Assembly (NCBI RefSeq): GCF_032397745.1 | Contig: NZ_CP135921.1 | Location: 6,994,501 to 7,058,500 of the forward strand | Origin: Bradyrhizobium prioriisuperbiae | GTDB lineage: Bacteria; Pseudomonadota; Alphaproteobacteria; Rhizobiales; Xanthobacteraceae | DNA length: 64,000 nucleotides | Direction of reading: 5' to 3' | Part shown: piece after piece, positions 34,722 to 45,591 of the stretch | Numbering within the stretch: the stretch's first letter is position 1 | How the letters are laid out: each line of letters opens with the position of its first letter | Notes under the pieces: model-generated | The model's database searches: none | What the model was told of the DNA's origin: nothing | What the model saw: only the letters and a program-made list of their open reading frames with translations | Made by a program: the position numbers and the translations under genes

Positions 34722-35072
34722 TCAGCTCGAGGCAGCCTCGTCCTTGTCCTTGGCAGGTTCGCCCTTGGTGCGCACGCCCGAAACCATGCTGCGCATCTGG
34801 CGCACCCGCACGCCATCCGAAATCTCGACCTCGATCTGGTCGTCGTCGACCACCTTGGTCACCTTGCCGACCAGGCCGCCACTGGTCACGACCGTGTCGC
34901 CGCGGCGCAGGTTCTTCACCAGTTCGTTATGATCCTTCACCTTCTTCTGCTGCGGCCGCAGGATCAGGAAATACATGATCACGAAGATCAGGGCGAAGGG
35001 CAGCAGCGACATCAGCATGCTGTTGGCATCGCCACCGGCAGCGGCCTGAGCATAGGCAGGAGAGATCAGCAT
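34722..35072 (-). CDS. yajC: Preprotein translocase subunit YajC
   Basis: A 116-residue protein from the ATG at 35072, preceded by AAGGA. It has one membrane helix (LPFALIFVIMYFLILRPQQ) with the YajC signature RPQQKKVKDH and a cytoplasmic domain RRGDTVVTSGGLVGKVTKV. It associates with SecDF and YidC in the inner membrane. The open frame reaches 35249, but the N-terminal extension is not conserved. It heads the yajC-secD-secF operon and is divergent from the DUF815 ATPase gene. Confidence 0.96.
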   Translation of the reverse strand: MLISPAYAQAAAGGDANSMLMSLLPFALIFVIMYFLILRPQQKKVKDHNELVKNLRRGDTVVTSGGLVGKVTKVVDDDQIEVEISDGVRVRQMRSMVSGVRTKGEPAKDKDEAASS

Positions 35073-35303
35073 TCGAACGATCCTTGAAATGGTCGGAAAG
35101 ACGCGCCGCGGGCTGTGACGATGGACCCCCGCAAGGCCTTGGATAAAGACCTGGGAAAGCCCAACAAAGAGCCCCGTCCCGGGCAAATTCGCGCGGACTA
35201 TAGCGGCCATCGGCCCAATTGCAACGCTGCTCCGCCCGGCCTGGAACACGGCTTGCGGGAGGCTGCCGGGCTCGACTAGTGTCCGCGCCGAGAAAGGCGA
35301 AAG

Positions 35304-36278
35304 ATGTCAAAAAAACCCAATAAATCAGCCCCTAAGAAGGCCTCGAAAGCGAATCCAGCCCCTGCCCGCCGCGCCGCGACAAAACGTCCGCCAGCGCCCG
35401 CGAAGGAGAGCTTCGAACAGCGCATCGTAACGGCCCTGGAAGCCATTGCCGCGAACCTGTCAGCCGCCGCCGCCAAGCCGCAAAAGACCGATTCTCTGGC
35501 CGACGCCGACGCCTTCGTCTGGTCCCCGGAAGGCCGCCTGATTCCGGTCCCGAAAGTCAGCCGTGTCGACCTCGGCCTGCTCAAGGGGATCGAGCGGATG
35601 CGGGACATCCTGATCGAGAACACCGAGCGCTTCGCCACCGGCCTGCCAGCCAACAACGCCCTGTTGTGGGGCGCGCGCGGTATGGGCAAATCGTCACTGG
35701 TCAAGGCGGCACACGCCAGCGTCAATGCGCGGCCCGATGTCAACGGCCGGCTCAAGCTGATCGAAATCCACCGCGAGGACATCGAAAGCCTGCCCATGCT
35801 GATGACCCAGCTGCGGGCATCCGATCTGCACTTTATCGTGTTCTGCGACGACCTGTCGTTCGACGGCAACGACGCGTCCTACAAATCGCTGAAGGCGGTG
35901 CTCGAAGGCGGCATCGAGGGCCGTCCCGACAACGTCATCCTCTACGCCACCTCGAACCGGCGGCACCTGCTCGCCCGCGACATGATCGAAAACGAGCGAT
36001 CGACTTCGATCAATCCCGGCGAAGCGGTCGAGGAGAAGGTCTCGCTGTCGGATCGCTTTGGCTTGTGGCTCGGCTTCCACAAATGCAGCCAGGACGAATA
36101 TCTGGCGATGGTGCGCGGCTACTGCGCGCACTTCAAGATCAAGATCGACGATCAGGAGCTCGAGCGCGAAGCACTGGAATGGGCGACGACGCGCGGGTCG
36201 CGGTCAGGCCGCGTGGCGTGGCAGTTCGTGCAGGAAGTGGCCGGGCGCAAAGGCGTGCGGCTGTCGGTGAGCTCTTAA
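35304..36278 (+). CDS. DUF815 AAA-type ATPase
   Basis: A 324-residue ATP-binding protein. A basic N-terminal tail rich in Lys/Ala/Pro (about 35 residues) precedes the ATPase. Walker A is GARGMGKSSLVKA and Walker B is FIVFCDDLSF; ATSNRRHLL follows as a sensor-1-like motif, and DRFGLWLGFHKCSQDEYL lies in the lid region. DUF815 proteins are related to AAA+ ATPases. They are common next to yajC or surE-type genes in alphaproteobacteria, but no function is settled. The gene is flanked by copies of a CTAGTGTCC sequence (35277 and 36287). Confidence 0.93.
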   Translation: MSKKPNKSAPKKASKANPAPARRAATKRPPAPAKESFEQRIVTALEAIAANLSAAAAKPQKTDSLADADAFVWSPEGRLIPVPKVSRVDLGLLKGIERMRDILIENTERFATGLPANNALLWGARGMGKSSLVKAAHASVNARPDVNGRLKLIEIHREDIESLPMLMTQLRASDLHFIVFCDDLSFDGNDASYKSLKAVLEGGIEGRPDNVILYATSNRRHLLARDMIENERSTSINPGEAVEEKVSLSDRFGLWLGFHKCSQDEYLAMVRGYCAHFKIKIDDQELEREALEWATTRGSRSGRVAWQFVQEVAGRKGVRLSVSS

Positions 36279-36286
36279 AAAACTTT

Positions 36287-36358
36287 CTAGTGTCCCGAAT
36301 CCGACAGCCACCGAGGGGGGCATCTTCGTTGACGACCGCCGGATTCGAGGGACACTAG
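36287..36358. repeat. 72-bp inverted repeat after the DUF815 gene
   Basis: Left arm CTAGTGTCCCGAATCCG (36287-36303) and right arm CGGATTCGAGGGACACTAG (36340-36358) pair over about 17 bp with a two-base bulge; the centre is G-rich. It lies 8 bp after the stop codon and between convergent genes, so it may double as a terminator. It is probably a dispersed palindromic element. Confidence 0.7.
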
Positions 36359-36424
36359 AATTCAGAAACCCGTTGGGTCCGCGCCGCTTTGGGTCCGCGC
36401 CGCTTTGCAGCGACGCTCCCAGCA

Positions 36425-37795
36425 TCAGGCACCATTCAGGAATTGCAGCGGATCGACCGGCGACGAGCCCTTGCGGATCTCGAAGTGCAACTGCGGTGAC
36501 CCGACCTCGCCGGACTGTCCCGACTTGGCAATGGTCTGGCCACGCTTGATGGTGTCGCCGCGCTTCACCATCAGTTCGCTGGCGTGGGCGTAGGCGGTGA
36601 CATAGCCGTTGGAATGGCGCACCAGGACCAGGTTGCCATAACCCTTCAGCTCGTTGCCGGAATAGGCCACGACGCCGTCTTCGGCTGCCTTCACCGGCGT
36701 GCCTTCAGGCACCGCGACATTGATGCCGTCGTTCTGCTTGCCGTTGGTCTTCGCACCATAACTCGTGATCACGCGGCCGCGCACGGGCCAGCGAAATGAC
36801 GGCAAGCCACTGGTGGTCTCGGCGGCCTTCGCGGGCTCGACCTCGGCAACCGTCGGAGTCGGGCTCGCCAGCATCGCCTTTTGCGTTGGCTCGACCGACG
36901 CGACCTTGGTACCAGGCTTCACAGAAGTAGCAGCGACCGGAGCCGGCGCCGGCTTGGTTTCGGTGGCCGCGAGCGCCGGACCCGCCGGCTGTGCGAGAGC
37001 CGGTTCAGCGGACGCGGTGCGGCCGGGCACGGTGATCTTGCTGCCGAGCTTGAGCTGGGCAGTCGGCGGCAGGTTGTTGGCTTTGGCGAGCTGCGACAGC
37101 GGGATGTTGTTGCGCCGCGAAATGCTCATCAGCGTGTCGCCACGGTTGACGACATGAACACTGGCAGGAACGTTTACAATCTTGGCGGCCGGTGCCGGCG
37201 CCACCACAGGCGGACGCGCCGATGCGGTCATGGTCGGATGCGGAATGATCAGCCGCTGGCCCGGCTGCAGAGCGCGGGGCCCCGACATCCGGTTCGCCTG
37301 CATGATGGCGGCGGCGGAGACGTTGTAGCGGCGCGCCAACCCATCCATCGTATCGCTGGTGCCGACAATGATCGCGGTGCCGGCTGTCGGTGCAGCGGCC
37401 ACCGAGCGCGGCGCGACGGTTGCGGTGGTCTCGATCGGCTTGGACGGCGGCGTATAGGACGCCATGCCGCGCCCGCCTCCACCCGACACACCGCCGCTCG
37501 GATAGGACTGCGGCGCCGAGATCGGCGGCAGCTGAGACGATGAGTATTGTGGCCGGTTATATTGCGGAAGCGGCCGGCTCTCGACCGGAGGCGTCGGCGC
37601 AGCATATTGCGACTGCACGGAGCCCGTGGTTTCCTGGCGCGAATTGAAGGGATTGGAAAATCCGTTGGAGAACCCGTCTTGCGAGAAGCGCGTCGACGTA
37701 TCCGCGCTGCATCCGGCAAATCCAACTGAAACCAGCGCCAGTACCGCGATTTGCGGCATGCGGCGCGAGCGAAGCAACTCGGTTACGCGGGACAT
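36425..37795 (-). CDS. nlpD: NlpD-type LysM/LytM lipoprotein (amidase activator)
   Basis: A 456-residue protein with a lipobox (GFAGC, Cys29), a long Pro/Ser/Gln-rich linker, two LysM domains (about 140-185 and 213-257), an Ala/Pro linker, and a C-terminal LytM (M23) domain. The zinc ligands are lost: the HxGxD position reads NDGINVAV and the HxH position reads PQLHFEI. As in E. coli NlpD, the domain should activate a peptidoglycan amidase during division rather than cut peptidoglycan itself. The order surE-pcm-nlpD matches E. coli, supporting the name. Outer-membrane anchoring is inferred from the lipobox. Confidence 0.93.
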   Translation of the reverse strand: MSRVTELLRSRRMPQIAVLALVSVGFAGCSADTSTRFSQDGFSNGFSNPFNSRQETTGSVQSQYAAPTPPVESRPLPQYNRPQYSSSQLPPISAPQSYPSGGVSGGGGRGMASYTPPSKPIETTATVAPRSVAAAPTAGTAIIVGTSDTMDGLARRYNVSAAAIMQANRMSGPRALQPGQRLIIPHPTMTASARPPVVAPAPAAKIVNVPASVHVVNRGDTLMSISRRNNIPLSQLAKANNLPPTAQLKLGSKITVPGRTASAEPALAQPAGPALAATETKPAPAPVAATSVKPGTKVASVEPTQKAMLASPTPTVAEVEPAKAAETTSGLPSFRWPVRGRVITSYGAKTNGKQNDGINVAVPEGTPVKAAEDGVVAYSGNELKGYGNLVLVRHSNGYVTAYAHASELMVKRGDTIKRGQTIAKSGQSGEVGSPQLHFEIRKGSSPVDPLQFLNGA

Positions 37796-38064
37796 GGTTA
37801 CTCACTCAATACGCTACTCACACAAAATTGAGTAAACACATTCCCAGTAAACAACCGCTTAACCCCACTCCCCAACATCGAAATTCGCCAGATTTGGCGG
37901 CATCTTCACGATGAACGCCATGCGTTCAGCAGCAAGCGAAACGCCCGATTTACGCAGCGGCTCGGGCTCAGAAGCCGCCGACACCGAAAACCTGCAATGA
38001 TGGGGCAACGATGATCTGAAAGCACTTACGAGGTCAGATCTGCGACCGCCTGGAGGCCGTGCCG

Positions 38065-38718
38065 CTACATCTCCCGGGCAATCCCGGCCAGCGCCGGAAC
38101 AAAACGCACGCCGATCAGGTCAGTCCGCTCCACCCCATCGGGGGTCTTGCGGAGGCGGACCAGCGTCTGGCTGCCGGTCTGAGGGCCGACCGGCGCGATC
38201 AGCACACCTTCGGGTTCCAGCAACCGGACCAGATCGTCGGGAATGCTCTCCATCGCCGCCGTCACCATGATGCGGTCAAAATGCCCGGCCTCATCCGGGA
38301 CGGAGAAGCCGTCGCCGACCAAAACCTCGACATTGCCGTATCCAAGCCGGGTGAGACGCGCTTGTGCCCGCTTGGCCAAGGAGCGAAACCGCTCCAGCGT
38401 CACCACCTCGCGCACAAGACGCGACAGGACGGCGGCCTGATAGCCGGAGCCGGTGCCGATCTCCAGCACGCGGTGAACGTTCCGCAACTGCAACTGCTCT
38501 GTCATATAGGCGACCACGAACGGCTGGCTGATGGTCTGCCCGCACGCGATCGGCAGCGGGACATCGAGATAAGCGTCCTCCCGAAAGCCCTCCTCGACGA
38601 AATTTTCCCTCGGGACCTCTTCCATCGCGCGCAAAACCGCCTGGTCGCTGATGCCGCGGCGACGCAAGGTCAGTTGGAACTGCATTTTTTCGTGCGGAGC
38701 ACGTTTGGCCGAACTCAT
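38065..38718 (-). CDS. pcm: Protein-L-isoaspartate O-methyltransferase
   Basis: A 217-residue SAM-dependent methyltransferase that initiates repair of isoaspartyl residues in damaged proteins. The ATG at 38718 follows AAGGAG; a GTG at 38724 is less likely. Diagnostic motifs are the PCMT pre-motif [28 protein letters not shown], and SAM motif [16 protein letters not shown]. The C-terminal part has LIAPVG. It lies upstream of nlpD and downstream of surE; a response regulator gene on the opposite strand separates it from surE. Confidence 0.97.
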   Translation of the reverse strand: MSSAKRAPHEKMQFQLTLRRRGISDQAVLRAMEEVPRENFVEEGFREDAYLDVPLPIACGQTISQPFVVAYMTEQLQLRNVHRVLEIGTGSGYQAAVLSRLVREVVTLERFRSLAKRAQARLTRLGYGNVEVLVGDGFSVPDEAGHFDRIMVTAAMESIPDDLVRLLEPEGVLIAPVGPQTGSQTLVRLRKTPDGVERTDLIGVRFVPALAGIAREM

Positions 38719-38900
38719 CCCCACTCCTTGAGCGGAACCACGAAAACCGAATGCCGTTCATCTTGCAAGGTCGAACCGCGCCGATCTGTTGGTCGATTTC
38801 AGACCGCAATCCCGGCACTTGCCGCAATATTGGTTGTTGCCAAGGTGCTGACGCGTCGACATATTCACATTCACTCTATGGCAGCGGGAACATTTCTGAA

Positions 38901-39278
38901 ATGACGGCACCGGCGGCTTCGCGCGGCTCGGTTCTCCTGGTCGAAGACGAGACCATGATCCGAATGCTTGTGTCCGACATGCTGTCGGACCTGGGCTACG
39001 TCATTGCTGCCGAGGCCGGCGACATCGACCAGGCCATCAAGCTTGCGCAATCGGCGAAATTCGACCTCGCCATTTTGGACGTCAACGTCAACGGCAAGAT
39101 CATTTCGCCGGTCGCCGAAGCCGTGGCGCTGCGCAATCTTCCCTTCGTGTTCGCCACCGGCTATGGCGCCGAAGGCCTGCCGGAAAAATATCGCAATTAT
39201 CCGGCGCTGCAAAAGCCGTTCAAGATCGAAACGCTGCAGCAGGCCATCGAGACCGCGCTCCACGGCAAGACGATTTAG
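38901..39278 (+). CDS. Single-domain response regulator
   Basis: A 125-residue receiver domain without an output domain. The acidic pair is in VLLVEDET, the phosphoacceptor Asp in LAILDVNVNG, the switch Thr in VFATGYG, and the conserved Lys in LQKPFK. Such CheY-like proteins relay phosphate or bind targets directly. From the ATG at 38901 the length is normal; the open frame begins 150 bp earlier without coding character. It is inserted, on the opposite strand, between pcm and surE. No histidine kinase gene is in the window, so the partner is unknown. Confidence 0.92.
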   Translation: MTAPAASRGSVLLVEDETMIRMLVSDMLSDLGYVIAAEAGDIDQAIKLAQSAKFDLAILDVNVNGKIISPVAEAVALRNLPFVFATGYGAEGLPEKYRNYPALQKPFKIETLQQAIETALHGKTI

Positions 39279-39301
39279 CCCGCGCACGTTGCGCAGATAC
39301 G

Positions 39302-40069
39302 CTACTTCAGGGTTTCAGCCAGCTTGGCGGAGAACGCGTCCGCAGTGAGATCGAGAAGCAGCGGCGTCACCGACACGTGATGGGTGCCCAGCACCGCAAG
39401 ATCCGTGCCCTCGCCCGGCGGATCAATGTTAGCCAGGCGCTCAAAGCCGATCCAGTAATACGGATTGCCGCGGCCATCACGGCGCTCGTCGATGCGCAGG
39501 AAGCCTTGGTTACGCTTGCCCTGCCGGGCCACAGTGACGCCATTGACGTCATCGGCCGCGCAATTCGGGAAGTTGATGTTGATCACGGTGTCTTTCGGGA
39601 TGCCGGCGGCCAGCACCTTCTTGATGATATCGGGGCCGAGCTTGCGCCCCGTATCCCAGTGCGGATTATGGCGGCTGTCGATACCGAATTCCTGCGACAG
39701 CGCGAATGACGGAATGCCGAGGATGACGCCTTCCATCGCCCCCGCAATGGTGCCGGAATAGATCACATCTTCGGCGACGTTGCGGCCCTTGTTGACGCCG
39801 GACAGGATCAGATCCGGCTTCTTGTCGCCAAGGATATGGCGCGCGCCCATGATCACGCAGTCGGTCGGCGTGCCGCGCACGGCGAAATGACGCGGGCCGA
39901 CTTCGCGCAGCCGCAACGGATCGTTCAGTGATAGCGAGTGCGACACTCCGGATTGATCGAGTTCTGGCGCCACCACCCAGACGTCGTCGGACAATTCGCG
40001 CGCGATCTCCTCGACGATCTTGAGGCCGTAGGCATGGATGCCGTCGTCGTTGGTGCAAAGAATTCGCAT
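39302..40069 (-). CDS. surE: 5'/3'-nucleotidase SurE
   Basis: A 255-residue metal-dependent phosphatase acting on nucleoside monophosphates and survival-related substrates. The N-terminal motif MRILCTNDDGI carries the metal-binding Asp pair. SGVNKGRNVAEDVIYSGTIAGAMEG is the other diagnostic block (shown in family context), and the closing NINFPN is conserved. It begins 4 bp after the serS stop on the same strand. Length is normal. Confidence 0.97.
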   Translation of the reverse strand: MRILCTNDDGIHAYGLKIVEEIARELSDDVWVVAPELDQSGVSHSLSLNDPLRLREVGPRHFAVRGTPTDCVIMGARHILGDKKPDLILSGVNKGRNVAEDVIYSGTIAGAMEGVILGIPSFALSQEFGIDSRHNPHWDTGRKLGPDIIKKVLAAGIPKDTVININFPNCAADDVNGVTVARQGKRNQGFLRIDERRDGRGNPYYWIGFERLANIDPPGEGTDLAVLGTHHVSVTPLLLDLTADAFSAKLAETLK

Positions 40070-40073
40070 CGGC

Positions 40074-41540
<1,467 letters not shown>

Positions 41541-41685
41541 TTACGGCAGGCGGGCATCCAGTACCCTGAACCGGCCCGGTTATAAACATGAAACACAACA
41601 CAACGCCCCCGCGTTTGCCTCGCCGCGTTACCGGGGCCAGAATCAACGCAATTCTAGCAATTTAAGGGACTTCGGGTGCAGGCCG

Positions 41686-42507
41686 TCAGGCGGCCGGCGT
41701 CGTTCCGGACACATCCGCGGGCGGACTAGTGCCGTCGGCCGCCTTCTGCGCAGCTGCCTTTTTCTCGACGATGGCCACGGCGAAGATCGAGCCCTCGTAA
41801 AGAATCATCAGGGGAATGGCGAGCGACATCTGGCTGATGACATCCGGCGGGGTCAGCACCGCCGCAATCACGAAGGCCGCCACGATAAAATACCGGCGCT
41901 TCTCCCTGAGTTGCTTGGCCGTGAGGATGCCGATCCGGCCGAGCAGCGTCAGCACCACCGGCAGCTGGAAGGCGATGCCGAATGCGAAGATCAGCGACAT
42001 CATCAGCGACAGGTATTCGCCGACCTTGGGCAACAGCGCGATCTGCGCGGTCTCTGCTCCGGCGGCCTGCTGCATGCCGAGCGAGAACCGCACCAGCATC
42101 GGCAGCACCACGAAATACACCAGCAGCGATCCCAGCACGAAAAAGAACGGGGTCGCGATCAGGTACGGCAGGAACGCCTGCTTCTCGTTGCGGTAAAGGC
42201 CGGGCGCGACGAACTTATAGATCTGGGTGGCGACGATCGGGAACGAGATGAAGCCTGCGCCGAACATCGCGAGCTTCAGCTGTGTGATGAAATACTCGAG
42301 CAGCGCGGTGTAGATGAATTTGGAATTCTCGGGACCCGCGATCCAAACAAACGGCCAGACCAGGATGTTGTAAATCTGCTTGGCAAAAAAGAAGCAGAAC
42401 AGGAACGCAATACCGAACGCCAGCAGCGCCTTGATCAAGCGCGAGCGCAGCTCGATCAGATGCTCCATCAGTGGCGCCTTGGTGGCGTCGATATCATCCT
42501 GGCTCAT
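41686..42507 (-). CDS. tatC: Sec-independent translocase protein TatC
   Basis: A 273-residue protein with six membrane helices. It starts with the family motif [16 protein letters not shown] and has [10 protein letters not shown], the loop [13 protein letters not shown], and FEVPV-like [15 protein letters not shown]. TatC recognises twin-arginine signal peptides in the TatBC complex. The start overlaps the tatB stop by four bases (ATGA), showing translational coupling. The C-terminal tail is Ala/Pro-rich. At least two probable Tat substrates are encoded in this window. Confidence 0.97.
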   Translation of the reverse strand: MSQDDIDATKAPLMEHLIELRSRLIKALLAFGIAFLFCFFFAKQIYNILVWPFVWIAGPENSKFIYTALLEYFITQLKLAMFGAGFISFPIVATQIYKFVAPGLYRNEKQAFLPYLIATPFFFVLGSLLVYFVVLPMLVRFSLGMQQAAGAETAQIALLPKVGEYLSLMMSLIFAFGIAFQLPVVLTLLGRIGILTAKQLREKRRYFIVAAFVIAAVLTPPDVISQMSLAIPLMILYEGSIFAVAIVEKKAAAQKAADGTSPPADVSGTTPAA

Positions 42508-42974
42508 GACGCTTTGCCGCTCTCGGGCAGATCGTGCGGCACCACCGGCGGGGCGATTTCGGAGGTCACTTCAGACGTGATCTGGGAGCTGATCTCGGAC
42601 GGCTTGACCTCGGGCGCATGGGTCTCGGCTTCGATGAAGGTCTGCGGCGTCGGCGGCTCGGGGGTGGTCGGCGTCATCACCGGCTGGTCGATCTTGAGCG
42701 CGTCCTCGACGTCCTTGGTCACCGACGACAGGATGTTGCCGCTGGAAAAGCCCTTGGCGGCGTCGGCGACATCGTCGAAGGATTTCTTGAGGTCGGCCAT
42801 TTCGGCCTCGCGCATGGCCTCGTTGAACTGGCCCTGGAAATCGGACGCCATCCGGCGCGCCTTGCCGATCCACTGACCGACCATGCGCAGCACACCGGGC
42901 AATTCCTTCGGGCCAATGGCGATCAGCGCGACAACGCCGATCACGACCATTTCACTCCACCCGATGTCGAACAT
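42504..42974 (-). CDS. tatB: Sec-independent translocase protein TatB
   Basis: A 156-residue protein from the ATG at 42974. One N-terminal helix follows MFDIGWSEM, then the hinge and amphipathic helix [20 protein letters not shown], which mark TatB rather than TatA. The rest is a long acidic, Pro-rich cytoplasmic tail. It forms the substrate receptor with TatC. The frame is open eight codons upstream, without a better start. It lies between tatA and tatC. Confidence 0.96.
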   Translation of the reverse strand: MFDIGWSEMVVIGVVALIAIGPKELPGVLRMVGQWIGKARRMASDFQGQFNEAMREAEMADLKKSFDDVADAAKGFSSGNILSSVTKDVEDALKIDQPVMTPTTPEPPTPQTFIEAETHAPEVKPSEISSQITSEVTSEIAPPVVPHDLPESGKAS

Positions 42975-43033
42975 GAAAAAATCCGCTCGCGCGGGCAAAC
43001 CCGCGCCTTAAGCCACGAACGGCTGTGGTTTCG

Positions 43034-43267
43034 TCAAATCGCCTTGCTGCCAACGTCGGAACGTTGCGCGGGCTGCGACGACGCACTGTCGATGGTCTTG
43101 ACCGGCTCGGACTTGGTGTCCACCACGTCGTCGTCCTTCATGCCCTTCTTGAAGGCCTTGATGCCCTGCGCGACGTCACCCATCAGGTCCGAAATCTTGC
43201 CACGGCCGAACAGCAGCAGGACCACTCCGATCACTACGATCCAGTGCCAGATACCAAACGAACCCAT
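43034..43267 (-). CDS. tatA: Sec-independent translocase protein TatA
   Basis: A 77-residue pore-forming component. The ATG at 43267 follows GGAGG. The sequence [25 protein letters not shown] (given in part) has the W-H-W start and the [18 protein letters not shown] amphipathic helix typical of TatA. The C-terminal tail is hydrophilic. It heads the tatABC operon. Confidence 0.97.
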   Translation of the reverse strand: MGSFGIWHWIVVIGVVLLLFGRGKISDLMGDVAQGIKAFKKGMKDDDVVDTKSEPVKTIDSASSQPAQRSDVGSKAI

Positions 43268-43548
43268 CCTGCTAACCTCCACAGAATGAGCATTTCCTCG
43301 CGGAAACACCCACCTTGATAATGATCTGCGCGCACTTTCAATCGCAGAGCCGGGTACCGGCCGCTGCTGACTGCGCGTGGCCGGCATAGCCGGCCCGTCC
43401 TTCCCGGAAACTAGGCGCGGGAGTTGTCAAAAACAAGGACTTAACGCACGTGCGCGACGCCGTGAAGCGACGCATTGCGTGCAGCGTTAATCCATGTCAG
43501 CCACCCGGCCCGTCCACGATGGGACCGTTCCGGCCGGGGAACACGACC

Positions 43549-44733
43549 TCACTCCTCGCCGGGCTTCTCGGGCTCGACCGCCGGCGCCAGCGACAAATCG
43601 AGATCGCCGGGCTCCAGCGGATCCTCGTCCTCGCGCAATGCCGGGTCGTCCGAGGGTGCCGGGACGCTAAATCCGGACGGAAGCCGGGAATCCAAGAGCC
43701 CCGTGCCCTTCAATTCCTCCAGGCCCGGCAGATCGCCCAGCGCTTCCAGGCTGAACTGCGACAGGAAGGTTTCCGTGGTGCCGAAGGTCAGCGGGCGGCC
43801 CGGCGTCTTGCGACGGCCGCGCGGACGGATCCAGCCGGTCTCCAGCAGCACGTCCAGCGTGCCCTTGGAGGTGACCACGCCGCGAATGTCTTCGATTTCG
43901 GCCCGGGTCACAGGTTGGTGATAGGCGATGATCGCCAGCACCTCGATGGCCGCGCGCGACAGGCGGCGGGTCTCGGTGCTCTCGCGGGTCATCAGCCACG
44001 ACAGGTCGTTGGCGGTGCGGAAGCTCCATTTGGTGCCGATGCGGACCAGATTGACGCCGCGCAGCGCGTAGTCGGCCTGCAGCTGCGCCAGCGCCTCCTT
44101 GACATTGACCCCGTCGGGCATGCGCTTGCCCAGCGCCGCCTGGTCCAGCGGTTCGTTTGAAGCAAACAGCAGCGCTTCGAGCAGCCGCAGTTCTTCGGGG
44201 CGCGCAGCCACCTTTTCCGATGCTTCAGCCGATGCATCCTCGGCCTGCGGGGCTTCCGCAGTCGAGTCCTCCGGAGATGACGATTTGTTCGCCGCAGCCT
44301 CCGTCTCGGGCGCCTCGGCGTCGAATGCAACCGGCTCCAGAACTTCGGACACGGAGACGTCAGCCTCGGAGACCTCGACCTCGCCCTCAGCTGCCTCAGG
44401 TTCGGGGACCTCAAGCTCGGAAGCCTCGAGCTCCGACGCCTCGACAAGCTCTGCAGCCGGCTCTTCCAAGGAGGCCTCTTCCGACGCCTCTACGGACGAC
44501 AGCTCGATGAGTTCGGCGCTGACCATCTCTTCGGACGCAGCCTCTTCGGCCGCCGCCTCTTCGGTCACGGTTTCGGCTTCGAAGGAGGCCGTCTGTTCGG
44601 ACGCTTCGGACAATTCAGATTCGGAATTCGGAACCTCGGCGAGCGCGACCTCGACGGAGGACGTCTCGACGGCGGCGATTTCGGAAGACTCCTCGTCGAT
44701 CTCGACGACGCGCTTTCGTGCCAGACGTGGCAT
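43549..44733 (-). CDS. scpB: Segregation and condensation protein ScpB
   Basis: A 394-residue protein from the ATG at 44733 (after AGGAG). The conserved ScpB part begins near residue 178 with ELRLLEALLFASNEPLD and includes two winged-helix domains with AIEVLAIIAYHQPVTRAEIEDIRG, TSKGTLDVLLETGWI and GRPLTFGTTETFL. With ScpA it binds SMC to organise the chromosome. The first 177 residues are an unusual Glu/Ala/Ser extension of low complexity, strongly acidic. Most ScpB proteins are near 200 residues, so this one is nearly twice as long. It follows scpA on the same strand. Confidence 0.95.
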   Translation of the reverse strand: MPRLARKRVVEIDEESSEIAAVETSSVEVALAEVPNSESELSEASEQTASFEAETVTEEAAAEEAASEEMVSAELIELSSVEASEEASLEEPAAELVEASELEASELEVPEPEAAEGEVEVSEADVSVSEVLEPVAFDAEAPETEAAANKSSSPEDSTAEAPQAEDASAEASEKVAARPEELRLLEALLFASNEPLDQAALGKRMPDGVNVKEALAQLQADYALRGVNLVRIGTKWSFRTANDLSWLMTRESTETRRLSRAAIEVLAIIAYHQPVTRAEIEDIRGVVTSKGTLDVLLETGWIRPRGRRKTPGRPLTFGTTETFLSQFSLEALGDLPGLEELKGTGLLDSRLPSGFSVPAPSDDPALREDEDPLEPGDLDLSLAPAVEPEKPGEE

Positions 44734-44754
44734 GGCTCGGTCTCCTTCTTCCAC

Positions 44755-45591
44755 TTAGTCTGCCGGCATGTCCGGCGCCGACATTGCTTCGGCGGCCGGC
44801 TGAGCCTGGCGCTTGCGAAAATAAATCGGGGCGAATGCGGCTTTCTGGTTCAATTCGACCTCGCCCTCGCGCACCAGTTCGAGCGCCGCCGCAAAGCTGG
44901 ACGCGAACACCGTGGCGCGCTGCGAGGGATCGAGGACGTAATTCATCAGATACTCGTCGAGCGAGCTCCACTCCTCGGCGATGCCGACCAGGCGCTCCAG
45001 CGAGGCCCGCGCCTCGGCCAGCGACCACACCGTGCGTTTGGCGAGATGGACCGAGGCCAGCACCCGTTGCTGACGCTGGGTTGAATAGGCGCTGAGCAGG
45101 TCGAACAGGGTGGCGGTGAATTTCGGATGTTTGATTTCGGCGATCTGCTCGGGCGCACCGCGCGGGAAGATGTCGCGCATCAACTGCGGCCGGGTCATCA
45201 GCTGGTTCGACGCCTCGCGGATCGCCTCCAGCCGACGCAGCCGGTTGGCGAGCGCGGTGGCCATTTCCTCGGCGGACGGGCCGTCGGCGGTGGCGGGCTC
45301 GGGCAGCAGCAGGCGCGATTTGAGGAACGCCAGCCACGCCGCCATCACCAGATAGTCGGCGGCAAGTTCCAGCCGGATCTTTCGCGCAGCCTCGATGAAA
45401 ACCAGATACTGGTCGGCAAGCGCCAGGATCGAGATCTTGCCGAGGTCGACCTTCTGCTGCCGCGCGAGCGCCAGCAGCAGGTCGAGCGGGCCTTCATAAC
45501 CCTCGACGTCGACCACCAGGGCCGGTTCGTCGTCGACCGGCGGCGCCGGGGCCGGCAGGCCGGTTTCGAATGAAAGGATCTCTGCGCTCAT
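44755..45591 (-). CDS. scpA: Segregation and condensation protein ScpA
   Basis: A 278-residue kleisin that bridges the SMC heads. The N-terminal domain has the diagnostic YEGPLDLLLALARQQKVDL and ISILALADQYL, followed by LVMAAWLAFLKSRLLLP. The C-terminal winged helix ends with FAAALELVREGEVEL. Its start overlaps the nagZ stop by four bases, and scpB starts 21 bp after its stop. The order nagZ-scpA-scpB is standard in rhizobia. Confidence 0.97.
   Translation of the reverse strand: MSAEILSFETGLPAPAPPVDDEPALVVDVEGYEGPLDLLLALARQQKVDLGKISILALADQYLVFIEAARKIRLELAADYLVMAAWLAFLKSRLLLPEPATADGPSAEEMATALANRLRRLEAIREASNQLMTRPQLMRDIFPRGAPEQIAEIKHPKFTATLFDLLSAYSTQRQQRVLASVHLAKRTVWSLAEARASLERLVGIAEEWSSLDEYLMNYVLDPSQRATVFASSFAAALELVREGEVELNQKAAFAPIYFRKRQAQPAAEAMSAPDMPAD

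Noticed and set aside
35090..35300. Minus-strand extension of yajC to 35249
   Set aside because: The extension is not signal-like or conserved, and the ATG at 35072 has the correct ribosome site and family start.
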